From positions 5,437,247-5,501,246 of the forward strand of contig NZ_CP090978.1 of assembly GCF_021513275.1 (NCBI RefSeq): a stretch of DNA of 64,000 nucleotides, read 5' to 3'. The notes under the pieces were generated by a model that saw nothing but the letters and a program-made list of their open reading frames with translations, had not been told where the DNA came from and made no database searches. This stretch comes from Paenibacillus hexagrammi. GTDB lineage: Bacteria > Bacillota > Bacilli > Paenibacillales > NBRC-103111. This document shows positions 9,693 through 18,754 of this stretch, one piece after another (position 1 is the first letter of the stretch; every line of letters starts with the position of its first letter). The position numbers were made by a program, and so were the translations under genes.

Positions 9693-10535
9693 TTAACCTT
9701 TGATGGAGCCTGCTGTGATGCCTTCCACGATGTACTTTTGCAAGAACAGGAAGAATACGATAATCGGCGTTACGCCAATGGCAAGACCCGCAAGCGCCAT
9801 ATCCCACTGTTTGGTGTATTGACCGAAAAACTTGGTGATCGCCAGTGGAATCGTAAGAAGCTCTTTGTTACTACCGATAACGAGTACAGGCAGCAGATAG
9901 TCATTCCAAATCCACAAGCAATTCAGCATGGTGACGGTAACCATGATCGGGCGAAGCAGCGGGAACACGATTCTGAAAAATACCCCGAATGGCGTGCAGC
10001 CGTCCACGACTGCCGCTTCCTCAATTTCCATCGGTACTGTCTTGATAAAGCCATGAAAGAGGAATACCGACAGCGCCAAGCCAAAGCCTAAGTAACAAGA
10101 GACGATACCGAATAAATTTCCCCGGAGCTCCAAAATACTGGTCACTCGAACCAACTGAAGCATGACGGATTGAAATGGGATGATCATCGATGCGATAAAG
10201 ACATTGAACAAAATTTTGTTATATATCGTAGGTCTGCGAACCAAGCGGTACGCTGTCATTGAGCTGATCAGCACAATGCCTATGACACTGATAACCGTAA
10301 TTTGAAAGGAGTTAAACAAAATTTTCGGAAAATTGATGATGTCCCAAACCTTCGAGTAATTGCCCCAGTGAAAGATAGCCGGCAGCGAAGCAGCATCCGT
10401 TAAAATCTCTCCGAGCGTTTTTACCGAGTTCACCAAAACAAAGTAGAAAGGAGCCAGAAACATCAATCCCAGAATGATGGAAATAATTTCAAAGATGAAC
10501 AACTTCCCTGTGTACTTTTCAAGAGCGCGCTCCAT
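9693..10535 (-). CDS. MalG-type carbohydrate ABC transporter permease
   Basis: This 280-residue inner-membrane protein has six predicted membrane helices. The cytoplasmic coupling loop is typical of the family (EEAAVVDGCTPFGVFFRIVF, the EAA motif), and the protein ends GITAGSIKG as MalG-type permeases do. It pairs with the MalF-type permease to form the channel for the sugar bound by the lipoprotein encoded next. The ATG at 10535 overlaps the previous stop codon (TAATG) and has GGAGG about 9 bases upstream, so translation is coupled; the frame's 11 extra upstream codons lack a site. Confidence 0.92.
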   Translation of the reverse strand: MERALEKYTGKLFIFEIISIILGLMFLAPFYFVLVNSVKTLGEILTDAASLPAIFHWGNYSKVWDIINFPKILFNSFQITVISVIGIVLISSMTAYRLVRRPTIYNKILFNVFIASMIIPFQSVMLQLVRVTSILELRGNLFGIVSCYLGFGLALSVFLFHGFIKTVPMEIEEAAVVDGCTPFGVFFRIVFPLLRPIMVTVTMLNCLWIWNDYLLPVLVIGSNKELLTIPLAITKFFGQYTKQWDMALAGLAIGVTPIIVFFLFLQKYIVEGITAGSIKG

Positions 10536-11419
10536 TATGCTTCTACCTCCTTGCGCTTGGTGATCCACACTTGTGTGATCGTAATGAGGGATACGCAGAA
10601 GAAGAACAGCATCGCCTTGGCCGTACCAAGTCCGTATCGATTGTTATTTAAAGCTTCAGCGTAGATGTTGTATGCAAGCGATTGCGTAGATGTCCCAGGA
10701 CCGCCCTTTGTCAAGGATAGGTTGAGATCGAAGGTCTTGAATGCGTTTGAGATTGTCAAGAATAAGCAGATCGTGATCGCAGGCATGATCAGTGGAATCA
10801 TCACGCTCTTGAGCAAATCCCAGTAACCGGCTCCATCGATGCGCGCTGCTTCAAGTAAATCCTTGGGCAAGCCCGCTAACGCTGCGATATAGATGACCAT
10901 CATGTAACCGGCGGTTTGCCAAACGAATACAATGACGATCCCCCAGAATGCTGTCGTATCCGTTCCCAGCCAAGGAAGCTGAAAGAATGGAATGTTCGTT
11001 AATTCCCCTACGGTGTTGAAGCCCTTGGTGAAAATAAACTGCCAGATAAAGCCGAGCAGAATGCCTCCAATTACATTGGGCATGAAGAACACCGTACGAA
11101 GCGCTTTTCTTGTCTTAAGCGGCTGCACCAGCAGAACCGCTAACAGGAACGCCAACACGTTCACAGTAATGACCGTAACGACCGCGAAACGGATCGTAAA
11201 CCACAGTGACGCCCAGAGTTTATCGTCGGTCATAATCTTCTGAATGTTGGACAATCCCGTCCAATTGGCTTTATCTAAATCCAATCCGTTCCAATCCGTG
11301 AACGAGTAGTAAAAGCCTAGTAAAAACGGCACCAGGACGATGACAAAAAAGAACAGCTGCCCGGGTCCGGTAAACACAATCTGCTGCAGCCATTCGCTGC
11401 CCTTCCTTCTGCTATGCAT
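10535..11419 (-). CDS. MalF-type carbohydrate ABC transporter permease
   Basis: The protein has 294 residues, with a basic N-terminus (MHSRRKGSEW), six membrane helices and the EAA loop LPKDLLEAARIDGAGYWDLL followed by IPLIMPAIT. It forms the membrane channel together with the MalG-type partner whose start overlaps its stop. A GGAGGAG ribosome-binding site lies four bases before the ATG. It is the first gene of the starch/maltodextrin locus, which is controlled by the operator-rich region upstream. The order permease-permease-binding protein-amylase differs from the classic binding-protein-first order. Confidence 0.92.
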   Translation of the reverse strand: MHSRRKGSEWLQQIVFTGPGQLFFFVIVLVPFLLGFYYSFTDWNGLDLDKANWTGLSNIQKIMTDDKLWASLWFTIRFAVVTVITVNVLAFLLAVLLVQPLKTRKALRTVFFMPNVIGGILLGFIWQFIFTKGFNTVGELTNIPFFQLPWLGTDTTAFWGIVIVFVWQTAGYMMVIYIAALAGLPKDLLEAARIDGAGYWDLLKSVMIPLIMPAITICLFLTISNAFKTFDLNLSLTKGGPGTSTQSLAYNIYAEALNNNRYGLGTAKAMLFFFCVSLITITQVWITKRKEVEA

Positions 11420-11480
11420 GTTGCTCCTCCATTCTCCGATGTTTCAGTTCAGTTGTCAGTTGTAAACCCGCTAATCTCGC

Positions 11481-11509
11481 ATAGTGCAAACGTTTGTATT
11501 GTGAGTCAA
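11481..11509 (-). promoter_or_regulatory. Probable promoter of the maltodextrin operon
   Basis: On the minus strand TTGACT (11504-11509) is followed 17 bases later by CACTAT (11481-11486), a good -35 and a poor -10. The operator palindrome at 11487-11496 fills the spacer, so a bound repressor would block RNA polymerase. The weak -10 keeps confidence moderate. Confidence 0.45.
11487..11496. promoter_or_regulatory. LacI-family operator 1 (CAAACGTTTG)
   Basis: This perfect 10-bp palindrome has the central CG typical of MalR/CcpA-class regulators. It lies about 70 bp upstream of the first permease gene. An identical copy lies 45 bp further up. Confidence 0.7.
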
Positions 11510-11531
11510 ATAAAAATTTAGGACCTTCGCG

Positions 11532-11541
11532 CAAACGTTTG
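11532..11541. promoter_or_regulatory. LacI-family operator 2 (CAAACGTTTG)
   Basis: This is the second identical palindrome. The 45-bp centre-to-centre spacing (just over four helical turns) would suit looping or cooperative binding of a dimeric or tetrameric repressor. Confidence 0.68.
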
Positions 11542-11579
11542 AATAGCACTTCAAAAAAATCCTACTCACTCTTCCGTTT

Positions 11580-11593
11580 TGTCTGCGCTTACA
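11580..11593 (-). promoter_or_regulatory. Possible cre site upstream of the maltodextrin operon
   Basis: The minus-strand 14-mer TGTAAGCGCAGACA matches 12 of 14 cre consensus positions. It is weaker than the site by the amylase gene. Confidence 0.35.
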
Positions 11594-11825
11594 TTTCCTA
11601 AATAACCGTTTGTTCACAACCTATGAACGAGGTGTTTATCAACTTGGATATCTCTATTGTACGCTTTGGCCCATATCTTACCACCGTCAATATTGATATG
11701 TTAGGTGTATTTTATTGCACTATATCAATCACAAGTCAACAAAGAACACGCATGTGTTGATAGCCTAAATAGTTACATGCGTATTCCCTTTATACCCTAT
11801 GAGTCTATGAACAGCTATTCAACGT
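11594..11825. other. Intergenic stretch with no convincing gene
   Basis: This AT-rich stretch separates the maltodextrin operon and the tail of the pentapeptide gene. It contains a small inverted repeat (GTTCA / TGAAC at about 11611-11627). I see no ribosome-binding site with a credible ORF, and no clear terminator for the pentapeptide gene. Confidence 0.5.
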
Positions 11826-12674
11826 CTAGACCGACCAATGTCCTGGTCGAACTAAGGAAGAAGGCACTTTGGTTGCAGCGCTCCCCCTAGCCGCATTCAA
11901 CTGCGCTTGGGTGAGGAAAAAACTATCTGTGAGGTCGGCTCCGCTAAGGTCAGCATCCCTAAAGTCAGCTCCGATCAGATCCGCCGATCTCAAATCCGCT
12001 CCCCGCAGGTCAGCTGCAATTAGATAGGCGCCTCTCAAGTTCTCACAGCGAAGATCCGCCTTTTGGAGCTTGGCACCGATTAGATCGGCACCTCGGCTGT
12101 ATGTTTGGTTCTTCTTCGGGGCCCCTGCATGCTTACGCCATGCATCCGCGCGAACAAGCTCGCTCGTTTTTAGAAGCAGCTCGTTGACCCTTGCTCGCTG
12201 TGCAGGCACATCCAGAGCCTTCAGCTTCTCAGGACTGAGCTGTGTGAGCTGCCGAGTCTCTTCGAATGCGGCCTGCAGATCAGCATGTATGCTCTGTGCC
12301 GCTTTCAAGCTAAGCGCCTCTTTCAAATACCAAAGCAGCTCATGCAGCTGCTTCATAATGGGGTACACCTCGAACATCAGCTTTGCCAATTCCGGTGACT
12401 GCCGCCAATCCCTTCCTTCGAAGGTTGATTGGGAAACCCTCTGACCCGCGCCGAGGCAGTCATATACGGTACAACCGCGAAAGCCCAACTTCCGAAGATT
12501 GCTGTGTACACCACAGCGATAATCCGCCTTCAGATTCGGGCATGGCATCCCGGCATCTTTATCCATCGCGAAATCAGCGGAAGCCGCAAAGGGCAGTGCT
12601 ACGCAGCATAACCCAAAGCAGTTTTCGCAATCTGCTTGAAACTCCTTGTCCATTATTTTAACACTCTCACCCAT
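11826..12674 (-). CDS. Pentapeptide-repeat protein with a Cys-rich N-terminal domain
   Basis: About 282 residues from the ATG at 12674, which follows GAGGAG at a slightly long distance; a frame open to 12767 allows longer starts. The C-terminal third is a run of about ten A(D/N)LXX repeats (GADLIGAKLQKADLRCENLR, then GAYLIAADLRGADLRSADLI), forming a right-handed quadrilateral beta-helix. The N-terminal part has eight closely placed Cys residues (CENCFGLCC, CPNLKADYRCGVHS, GCTVYDC), suggesting a metal centre or disulfides. The middle is helical. The family includes gyrase-protecting and scaffold proteins, but nothing shows the partner here. Confidence 0.85.
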   Translation of the reverse strand: MGESVKIMDKEFQADCENCFGLCCVALPFAASADFAMDKDAGMPCPNLKADYRCGVHSNLRKLGFRGCTVYDCLGAGQRVSQSTFEGRDWRQSPELAKLMFEVYPIMKQLHELLWYLKEALSLKAAQSIHADLQAAFEETRQLTQLSPEKLKALDVPAQRARVNELLLKTSELVRADAWRKHAGAPKKNQTYSRGADLIGAKLQKADLRCENLRGAYLIAADLRGADLRSADLIGADFRDADLSGADLTDSFFLTQAQLNAARGSAATKVPSSLVRPGHWSV

Positions 12675-12771
12675 GGCTTCTATATGCTCCTCCATTGCTT
12701 GTTCGATAATTTTATTATAGCATCGCATTGAGAGGTCCACACTCCACTTCATTTGTGTCAGCAACAAAAAC

Positions 12772-12813
12772 AGCGGCAGTAAGGGAGCTGTGTTGATCTC
12801 CGATACTGCCGCT
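12772..12813 (-). terminator. Terminator of the ABC-2 exporter operon
   Basis: AGCGGCAGTA pairs exactly with TACTGCCGCT. On the minus strand the stem is followed by GTTTTTGTTG. It lies 40 bp after the last permease gene. Confidence 0.85.
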
Positions 12814-12852
12814 TTATTGTGATCATCGTCGGTACCTTAGGAGCCTGCTCCT

Positions 12853-13623
12853 CTATAACGTTTCACACCGGAAATTCCATATATTGATGCCAATTATGCT
12901 AAACACGATCCCTACCACCGGCGTGAGCAGCGCAAACCCTTTCCAATTCATCGGATCCAGGAAGTAAGCTGCCGGGTAGAAGCCGACAAAGGCAAACGGC
13001 AAGATCCACGTTAAAATACCGCGGAGAAGCTTATTATAGATGGTCGCCGGATAACGCCCGTAGTTCTGAATATTCCAGATCAAAGGCATGATTCCCGTAG
13101 GAGCATCCGAGAAAAAGGATAGAGCCGTCAGCGATATGTAGATGCCCGCATAGATCAATACGGAACCGACTGTCAGTAGAATAAATACCAGTGGATCATA
13201 CCAGTGAAATGGCAGTCCCAACTCCCCCCACGCATATATCATGACCACCGCTCCAGCCAACGCGCTGAATAGGGAAGCAGGATCCAGATTCTCCAGCATT
13301 AGCTGCCATAAATTGTAGGCGGGCCGGGTTAGCACACGGTCCATTTCCCCCTTAACTATGTACCGATCTCCGAAGTTCCATAAATTGAAGAAGCTCGTAA
13401 AAATGCCATAAGGGATCATGAAATACCCGTAAATGAACAGCACCTGGTCCTTATCCCATCCTCCCATGGAGGCTGTCTGCTTAAAGATCACAATAAGAAA
13501 GATCAGGTTAAGCCCGTTAAACATTAAGTCCGACAAGACTTCAATCCAGAAATCGGACCGGTACGTGAGACGAGTCTTCATGTAGTTTTTAAAATAGTCG
13601 AGGATCATGGATAGATAGAACAT
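12853..13623 (-). CDS. ABC-2 family exporter permease (DUF990 type), second subunit
   Basis: This 256-residue membrane protein has about six helices. Its N-terminal region FKNYMKTRLTYRSDFWIEVL and the YIVKGEMDRVLTRPAYNLWQ motif are typical of the ABC-2 permease family once called DUF990. It follows its paralogue with a 3-bp gap, and both probably form the membrane half of one exporter with the ATPase encoded first. Substrates of this family are poorly known; drug or lipid export is often assumed. Confidence 0.87.
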   Translation of the reverse strand: MFYLSMILDYFKNYMKTRLTYRSDFWIEVLSDLMFNGLNLIFLIVIFKQTASMGGWDKDQVLFIYGYFMIPYGIFTSFFNLWNFGDRYIVKGEMDRVLTRPAYNLWQLMLENLDPASLFSALAGAVVMIYAWGELGLPFHWYDPLVFILLTVGSVLIYAGIYISLTALSFFSDAPTGIMPLIWNIQNYGRYPATIYNKLLRGILTWILPFAFVGFYPAAYFLDPMNWKGFALLTPVVGIVFSIIGINIWNFRCETL

Positions 13624-13626
13624 ACC

Positions 13627-14421
13627 TTAACCCCCTTGCACGAACAGTCTAGTTCTTGATTTGTACCAAATAAAGAGGATGGGAATGATAAGGAGAGCGA
13701 ACCACATGACCTGTATGCCGATCTGATGGTAAACCTCCGCGCCCGTAAACTTACCCGTAAAGACAGCACTAGGCAAATAGGTAATGGCTTGGAAAGGCAG
13801 CCACCCTAGAATTGCAGCAGCCCAGCCTGGAAACAAGCTGATCGGCAGCAACAGACCGGAAAACAAATCCACAGCTACGCGCTTCATCCTCATTAAGCCC
13901 TCATTATTCTCTAAGAAAAACGCACACAGCCCCGTGATGATATTGAGCTGAGTATTGATTAAAAAGCTAAGGAACAACATCAGTAAATAAAGGCCCCAAC
14001 GTCCAGGCTCAGTCGGCAATTCAATTGGAAGCAGCAGCCACACAAAGATCATCCCCGGAACGGTAAACAGCAGGAGACGAAACACGCCTTCACCCAAACC
14101 CTGCATCATTTTGACAATCACATAATTGTAGGGTCGTATAAATTGAATAGCAACACTGCCATCGCGAATTTCACCGGCAATCTCCCGATCCAGGTTATTG
14201 AAATAGAAGGCTCTGCCCATCCAGGAAATAGCGACATAAGTTGTCATTTGGCCAATTGTCAGACCGCCAATCGTTGCGTGCCCGCTATATATGGCCTTAT
14301 AGATGAAATAGTTAGAGCCGATATTCAAGGCGTAAATCAGGATGCCGCTGTAATAATTCACACGATAGGCGAGCATCATCAGAAAACGCATGCGTATGAT
14401 TTCCATATAAGCGCTAAACAT
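13627..14421 (-). CDS. ABC-2 family exporter permease (DUF990 type), first subunit
   Basis: This 264-residue membrane protein begins with a short cytoplasmic segment (AYMEIIRMRFLMMLAYRVNY) and includes the family motif EIRDGSVAIQFIRPYNYVIV. It has about six hydrophobic helices. Its start overlaps the end of the ATPase gene by 8 bp, so the three genes are translationally coupled. It is paralogous to the next gene and would form a heterodimeric permease with it. Confidence 0.87.
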   Translation of the reverse strand: MFSAYMEIIRMRFLMMLAYRVNYYSGILIYALNIGSNYFIYKAIYSGHATIGGLTIGQMTTYVAISWMGRAFYFNNLDREIAGEIRDGSVAIQFIRPYNYVIVKMMQGLGEGVFRLLLFTVPGMIFVWLLLPIELPTEPGRWGLYLLMLFLSFLINTQLNIITGLCAFFLENNEGLMRMKRVAVDLFSGLLLPISLFPGWAAAILGWLPFQAITYLPSAVFTGKFTGAEVYHQIGIQVMWFALLIIPILFIWYKSRTRLFVQGG

Positions 14422-15469
14422 GAGCCGCGGCTCCTTCTGCTTGCAGCTCCGCTAAATCGCGCTTCGCTTCGGCCGACCCGGATTTGTAGATCTCACGGAC
14501 AATATCATCGGTGTTCGTTTCGAGAATTTTGATGTCTTCAATTTGAAGCACGCCGACTACGCGCGCAAGCACCTCTGAGACGTTAGCCCGTTCATGAGGA
14601 ATAAACACCTTGGCGGACAGCTCATTCTCTACCTGCCAAGCGACGTCCAGGCCTTGGGTCAGCTCTTGCAGACGCGCGAGCGTAACCGAATCGGCGAATT
14701 GCAGCACTACTTCTTTGCCCTTGCCCCATCTAGCCTTCAGCTCATCCAGACCGCCATCGTAAATGATCCTGCCGTCATCAAGCATGATGACCCTCGAGCA
14801 TAGCGCTTCAATATCTTGAAGATCATGCGTGGTAAGCAAAATCGTCGTCTCATAACGCTGGTTCAACGACTTTAAGAATTCGCGAATCTCTGTTTTTACC
14901 ACGATATCTAAACCAATGGTAGGTTCATCCAAAAACAAAATGGCCGGGTTATGAATGAGTGATGCGGCCAATTCACAACGCATGCGCTGTCCTAGACTAA
15001 GCTTTCGCACGGGGCGGGAGAGCAGTTCAGAAAGCTGAAGTCGTTCTACCAATTCATCTAGACGTTTCTTATAATCCGCCTCTGATACACGGTATACCTT
15101 TCTAAGCAGCTGAAATGATTCCACGACGCCGATATCCCACCAGAGCTGGCTGCGTTGGCCGAATACGACCCCGATACCGGAAACAAACTTTTCCCTTTCC
15201 TTAAAAGGCACAAAGCCGTTGACCTTAATCTCTCCCGAAGTCGGAACAAGGATGCCGGTCAGCATCTTGATCGTTGTGGATTTACCTGCACCGTTTTCGC
15301 CGATATATCCGCAAATTTCGCCCTTGGGGATCTGAAAGCTAATATCCTTGACGGCTGCCACATGCTTGTATTCCCTTTTGAACAGATCCTGAAATGCACC
15401 CTTTAATCCGCCCCGGCTCTGCTGAACTGTAAATTCTTTACGAAGCTGATGAACATCAATCGCTAACAT
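14414..15469 (-). CDS. ABC transporter ATP-binding protein of the ABC-2 exporter
   Basis: This 351-residue ATPase has the Walker A GENGAGKSTT, the signature LSLGQRMRCELA, the Walker B ILFLDEP and the switch His in LLTTHD. A C-terminal extension of about 100 residues (from about 245) is usual in NatA/DrrA-like exporters. I start it at the ATG at 15469, because AGGAGG sits six bases upstream; a TTG two codons earlier is too close to that site. It leads a three-gene operon with two permeases and powers export. Confidence 0.93.
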   Translation of the reverse strand: MLAIDVHQLRKEFTVQQSRGGLKGAFQDLFKREYKHVAAVKDISFQIPKGEICGYIGENGAGKSTTIKMLTGILVPTSGEIKVNGFVPFKEREKFVSGIGVVFGQRSQLWWDIGVVESFQLLRKVYRVSEADYKKRLDELVERLQLSELLSRPVRKLSLGQRMRCELAASLIHNPAILFLDEPTIGLDIVVKTEIREFLKSLNQRYETTILLTTHDLQDIEALCSRVIMLDDGRIIYDGGLDELKARWGKGKEVVLQFADSVTLARLQELTQGLDVAWQVENELSAKVFIPHERANVSEVLARVVGVLQIEDIKILETNTDDIVREIYKSGSAEAKRDLAELQAEGAAAHV

Positions 15470-15526
15470 GGCCAACCTCCTGTCTGTGTAGACTCGGCAA
15501 CAAAATATGCCAATATTCGCCTAAAC

Positions 15527-15556
15527 TTGCTATCCAAGTTTCTTACCTACTATAAT
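15527..15556 (+). promoter_or_regulatory. SigA-type promoter of the LCP gene
   Basis: TTGCTA and a perfect TATAAT are separated by 18 bp, about 100 bp before the LCP start. Confidence 0.65.
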
Positions 15557-15659
15557 ATTGAACAGGAACTTTTCCCCTGTACACCATCATCCATGATACA
15601 TGAATTCTGTAAATAAAAAAAGTACAGATTAAATTTTCAGTGAAAGGAGCTAACATCTT

Positions 15660-16700
15660 TTGAAAATTGTGAAGCGAACGCTGCTCCTGATCGGTCTGCT
15701 GCTCATGGTAGCTGCTGGTTATTATTCTTATTCTATCTATAACTTTGCCAATAATATTTCAAATAAGTCAGACGATCCTCAAGGCGGCGGCGGTCCCATA
15801 TCCGCAACTTCATTTAAGAACCAAGACAACAAGTATTCGCCCCCGAAGTGGGAAGGCAGTCAACGAGTCAACATCCTTCTTCTTGGAGGCGACTCACGCG
15901 GACTGAAGAACAATGAACTGCCAAGGTCGGATAGCATGATGCTTGCTTCGATCGACCCAGTTACGAAAAAAGCGTACTTATTCTCGATCCTCCGTGATAC
16001 CTATGTGAAAATCCCCGGAAGCGGCGATGACCGAATCAATACCGCTATCACAACAGGGGGACCGAATCTGGCCATGAAGACGGTCAGCGACCTGCTCGGC
16101 ATTCCGGTTCAATACTACGTGTACACCGACTTCAAAGGATTCATCGCTCTGATTGACGCAGTCGGCGGCATCGATATCGACGTGGAAAAGGATATGAAGT
16201 ATACGGATTCCGAAGACGATCACATCTATGATATTAATCTGAAAAAGGGCATGCAGCATCTCGACGGCGACACGGCTCTGCAATATGTGCGATTCCGGCA
16301 TGATGCCCTTTCCGATTTCACACGCACCGAGCGTCAACGTAAATTTTTGGTTGCTGTAGCACAAAAGCTGCAATCTACGTCTTCCTTAATTAAGCTGCCG
16401 CGAATACTGAATTCCATCGATCCTTATATTGATACGAATTTAAGCGTGACGGATATGCTTAAGCTCAGCGCACTCGGTTTTGAGGCCAAGGCAGACGGCG
16501 TTGTCACTTCCCAGCTGCCTCCTTCGGACCTGCTGGTTGAGAAAACCGTACGTGGCGCAGCCGTCCTAACAGCGGATAAAAACAGGCTGCAAACTTATGT
16601 CAAAGACTTGTTTGCCGGAACAGCGGACGCGGATACGGGCCCGACCAAACCATCGCCTTCTCCAACTTCCAAAACAACGGCAAAAACAACGAAAAAGTAA
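15660..16700 (+). CDS. LytR-CpsA-Psr (LCP) family wall-polymer ligase
   Basis: This 346-residue protein transfers lipid-linked anionic or secondary wall polymers to peptidoglycan outside the cell. It has an N-terminal membrane anchor (residues about 5-28), then the LCP domain with NILLLGGDSRG, RSDSMMLASID, FSILRDTYVKIPG (Arg and Asp of the pyrophosphate site), GGIDIDVEKDM and YVRFRHDALSDFTRTERQR. The tail is rich in Thr, Pro, Ser and Lys. The TTG start at 15660 has AAAGGAG about 11 bases upstream. It is a single-gene unit between its own promoter and terminator. It could attach the polymer to which the SLH enzyme of this window binds; this is an inference. Confidence 0.93.
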   Translation: MKIVKRTLLLIGLLLMVAAGYYSYSIYNFANNISNKSDDPQGGGGPISATSFKNQDNKYSPPKWEGSQRVNILLLGGDSRGLKNNELPRSDSMMLASIDPVTKKAYLFSILRDTYVKIPGSGDDRINTAITTGGPNLAMKTVSDLLGIPVQYYVYTDFKGFIALIDAVGGIDIDVEKDMKYTDSEDDHIYDINLKKGMQHLDGDTALQYVRFRHDALSDFTRTERQRKFLVAVAQKLQSTSSLIKLPRILNSIDPYIDTNLSVTDMLKLSALGFEAKADGVVTSQLPPSDLLVEKTVRGAAVLTADKNRLQTYVKDLFAGTADADTGPTKPSPSPTSKTTAKTTKK

Positions 16701-16713
16701 CACATCTGAACCG

Positions 16714-16761
16714 CCTCTACCTGGACGATGCCCGTCGGCTTCCAACAGGTAGAGGTTTTTT
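16714..16761 (+). terminator. Terminator after the LCP gene
   Basis: CCTCTACCTG pairs with CAGGTAGAGG (16746-16755), followed by six T. Confidence 0.9.
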
Positions 16762-16825
16762 GCGGGGAATTGCCGCACCTGAAGATTACATACAGCTTCA
16801 TAGATGAATAGACAAAGGAATGGTG

Positions 16826-18211
16826 ATGAACATGGAACGAAAAAGATCCGAGCAGTTATACCAGGAAGCACTCCAACATATCGTAGGCGGCGTCAACAGT
16901 CCTTCCCGCTCTTACAAGGCGGTCGGCGGCGGCGCTCCCGTCTTCATGAAGCGCGCGCAAGGCGCGTACTTCTGGGATGAAGACGGCAACCGATATATCG
17001 ATTACCTTGCCGCCTACGGCCCTATCATCACCGGTCATGCGCATCCGCATGTGACCGAAGCGATCTGCCGTGCTGCGCAGAACGGTACGCTGTATGGTAC
17101 GCCGACCGAGCTCGAAATCGAGTTCGCCAAGATGCTGAAGTCAGCGATCCCATCGCTGGACAAAGTCCGTTTCGTCAACTCCGGCACCGAGGCCGTGATG
17201 ACGACAATTCGCGTTGCGCGAGCCTACACAGGCCGCACGAAAATCATTAAGTTTGCCGGGTGCTACCACGGTCACTCGGATCTTGTGCTTGTGGCGGCGG
17301 GCTCCGGGCCGTCCACGCTAGGCACGCCGGACTCCGCAGGAGTGCCGGCCAGCATTGCGCAAGAGGTCATTACGGTGCCGTTCAATGATATTCCGGCACT
17401 GGAAGCTGCGCTTGCACGCTGGGGCGAGGACGTGGCCGCTGTCATGGTCGAACCCATCGTCGGCAACTTCGGCATGGTGATGCCCCATGCCGGCTACCTC
17501 GAGCAGCTGTGCGCAGCTGCTCGCAAGAGTGGCTCCCTCGTCATCTATGACGAGGTGATCACCGCGTTCCGGTTCCACTACGGAACGGCGCAGACCTACC
17601 CCGGCCTCCCGCTCGCAGAGGCCGCTGGTACCGCGGCGCTGGCAGCAGCCGCGGGAGACGCCGAGGCGGCGGCGCGCTTCGCCGCCGTCGAGCCGGACCT
17701 GACGGCCCTCGGCAAGGTGATCGGCGGGGGCCTGCCGATCGGCGCCTATGGGGGCCGCAAAGCCGTGATGGAGCAGGTCGCTCCGCTCGGACCTGCTTAT
17801 CAGGCCGGCACGATGGCGGGCAACCCCGCCTCCATCAGCGCCGGGATCGCCTGCCTGCAGGTGCTGCAGCAGGACGGCGTTTACGCCAAGATGGAGCAGC
17901 TTGGCAGGGCGCTTGCGGACGGCATCGCCGAATCCGCCGCCAGGCACGGCATCGCCCTGACCGTGAACCGGATCGGCGGCGCGTTCTCGACGCATTTCTG
18001 TGACCATCCGGTCACCAATTATGACCAGGCGCAGGATACCGACGGCGAGAAATTCGCCCAGTTTTTCCGTTTGATGCTGGAACAGGGTATTAATCTCGCC
18101 CCTTCCAAATATGAGGCGTGGTTCCTGACAACAGCCCACACCGAAGATGACATCGCACAGACACTCGAAGCGGCGGAGAAAGCCTTCAAAACGATGGCTA
18201 ACCGCCGATAA
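16826..18211 (+). CDS. hemL: Glutamate-1-semialdehyde 2,1-aminomutase
   Basis: This PLP enzyme converts glutamate-1-semialdehyde to 5-aminolevulinate, the tetrapyrrole precursor. Visible marks are the N-terminal [17 protein letters not shown], the phosphate-site SGTEAVMT, the cofactor-ring Asp in [10 protein letters not shown] and the Schiff-base Lys in [16 protein letters not shown]. It resembles the second paralogue (GsaB) of Bacillus more than the hem-operon copy, and no other hem gene is near. Before the Lys there is an Ala-rich insertion of about 25 residues (about 260-285) coded by very G+C-rich DNA. Three in-frame ATGs (16820, 16826, 16832) are possible; AAAGGA best serves 16826. Confidence 0.9.
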   Translation: MNMERKRSEQLYQEALQHIVGGVNSPSRSYKAVGGGAPVFMKRAQGAYFWDEDGNRYIDYLAAYGPIITGHAHPHVTEAICRAAQNGTLYGTPTELEIEFAKMLKSAIPSLDKVRFVNSGTEAVMTTIRVARAYTGRTKIIKFAGCYHGHSDLVLVAAGSGPSTLGTPDSAGVPASIAQEVITVPFNDIPALEAALARWGEDVAAVMVEPIVGNFGMVMPHAGYLEQLCAAARKSGSLVIYDEVITAFRFHYGTAQTYPGLPLAEAAGTAALAAAAGDAEAAARFAAVEPDLTALGKVIGGGLPIGAYGGRKAVMEQVAPLGPAYQAGTMAGNPASISAGIACLQVLQQDGVYAKMEQLGRALADGIAESAARHGIALTVNRIGGAFSTHFCDHPVTNYDQAQDTDGEKFAQFFRLMLEQGINLAPSKYEAWFLTTAHTEDDIAQTLEAAEKAFKTMANRR

Positions 18212-18234
18212 AAATCCTCCATACAGCTATTTAG

Positions 18235-18268
18235 AAGCCCGATCACATCATCCGATGTCCGGGCTTTT
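18235..18268 (+). terminator. Terminator after hemL
   Basis: AAGCCCG pairs with CGGGCTT (18260-18266) with an inner ACATC/GATGT extension, followed by TTTT. Confidence 0.8.
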
Positions 18269-18372
18269 ATGTTCTAGAAACGAACTATGGATCTCTCGAT
18301 AATCCAGTTCGTTCGTTTTTTAGAAGCCTAATTTTACTATTTCAAATGGTTTTATTCACCAATATGCACAAA

Positions 18373-18386
18373 AGGTAGCGCTTACA
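18373..18386 (-). promoter_or_regulatory. Perfect cre (CcpA-binding) sequence upstream of gltB
   Basis: The minus-strand 14-mer TGTAAGCGCTACCT fits every position of TGWAARCGYTWNCW. It sits about 400 bp before the glutamate synthase start. In B. subtilis carbon status raises gltAB expression, so activation or derepression by CcpA is plausible. Confidence 0.6.
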
Positions 18387-18754
18387 TTTGTGTTTTCTTA
18401 TGCCGACTATTGTACGATGCACTTTTTCATGCTATTCTAAAGTTACTTTTACCCTTTTGGCGAAATGTCTTGTTTTCACCTTATTTTATTAGGAAGTTAG
18501 GGCGCGTTTTACAGAATTCGACAATGTTTTTGTGCATGGTGCCCTACGATCACACAAGTCGCTATCTGCCGTATTTCAGGGAACATAGCTTCTTGGAATT
18601 GGCATGTTATTCAACTATTTTGTATTTTTATGCATGTGCTTGCATATTTCGGATTTTGTCCATTTCATGGTAATTTCGGGGGATTTGCACGTTTGCGAGA
18701 CTTGGCAGTGCATGAATGCAAGAAGGCAACGCAAGAGGAGTTTAATTCTGTATT
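18387..18754. other. Long gltB upstream region, no gene seen
   Basis: About 370 bp of AT-rich sequence precedes the gltB translation start. An open frame at 18410-18673 has no ribosome-binding site and a composition unlike a protein. The length suggests a regulated promoter region or a long mRNA leader. Confidence 0.5.

Noticed and set aside
11705-11890. A 61-codon plus-strand frame overlapping the pentapeptide gene end
   Set aside because: No ribosome-binding site, and it runs antisense into a well-supported gene.
18410-18673. An 87-codon frame upstream of gltB
   Set aside because: No ribosome-binding site, Phe/Tyr/Cys-rich chance composition, and it lies in a likely control region.
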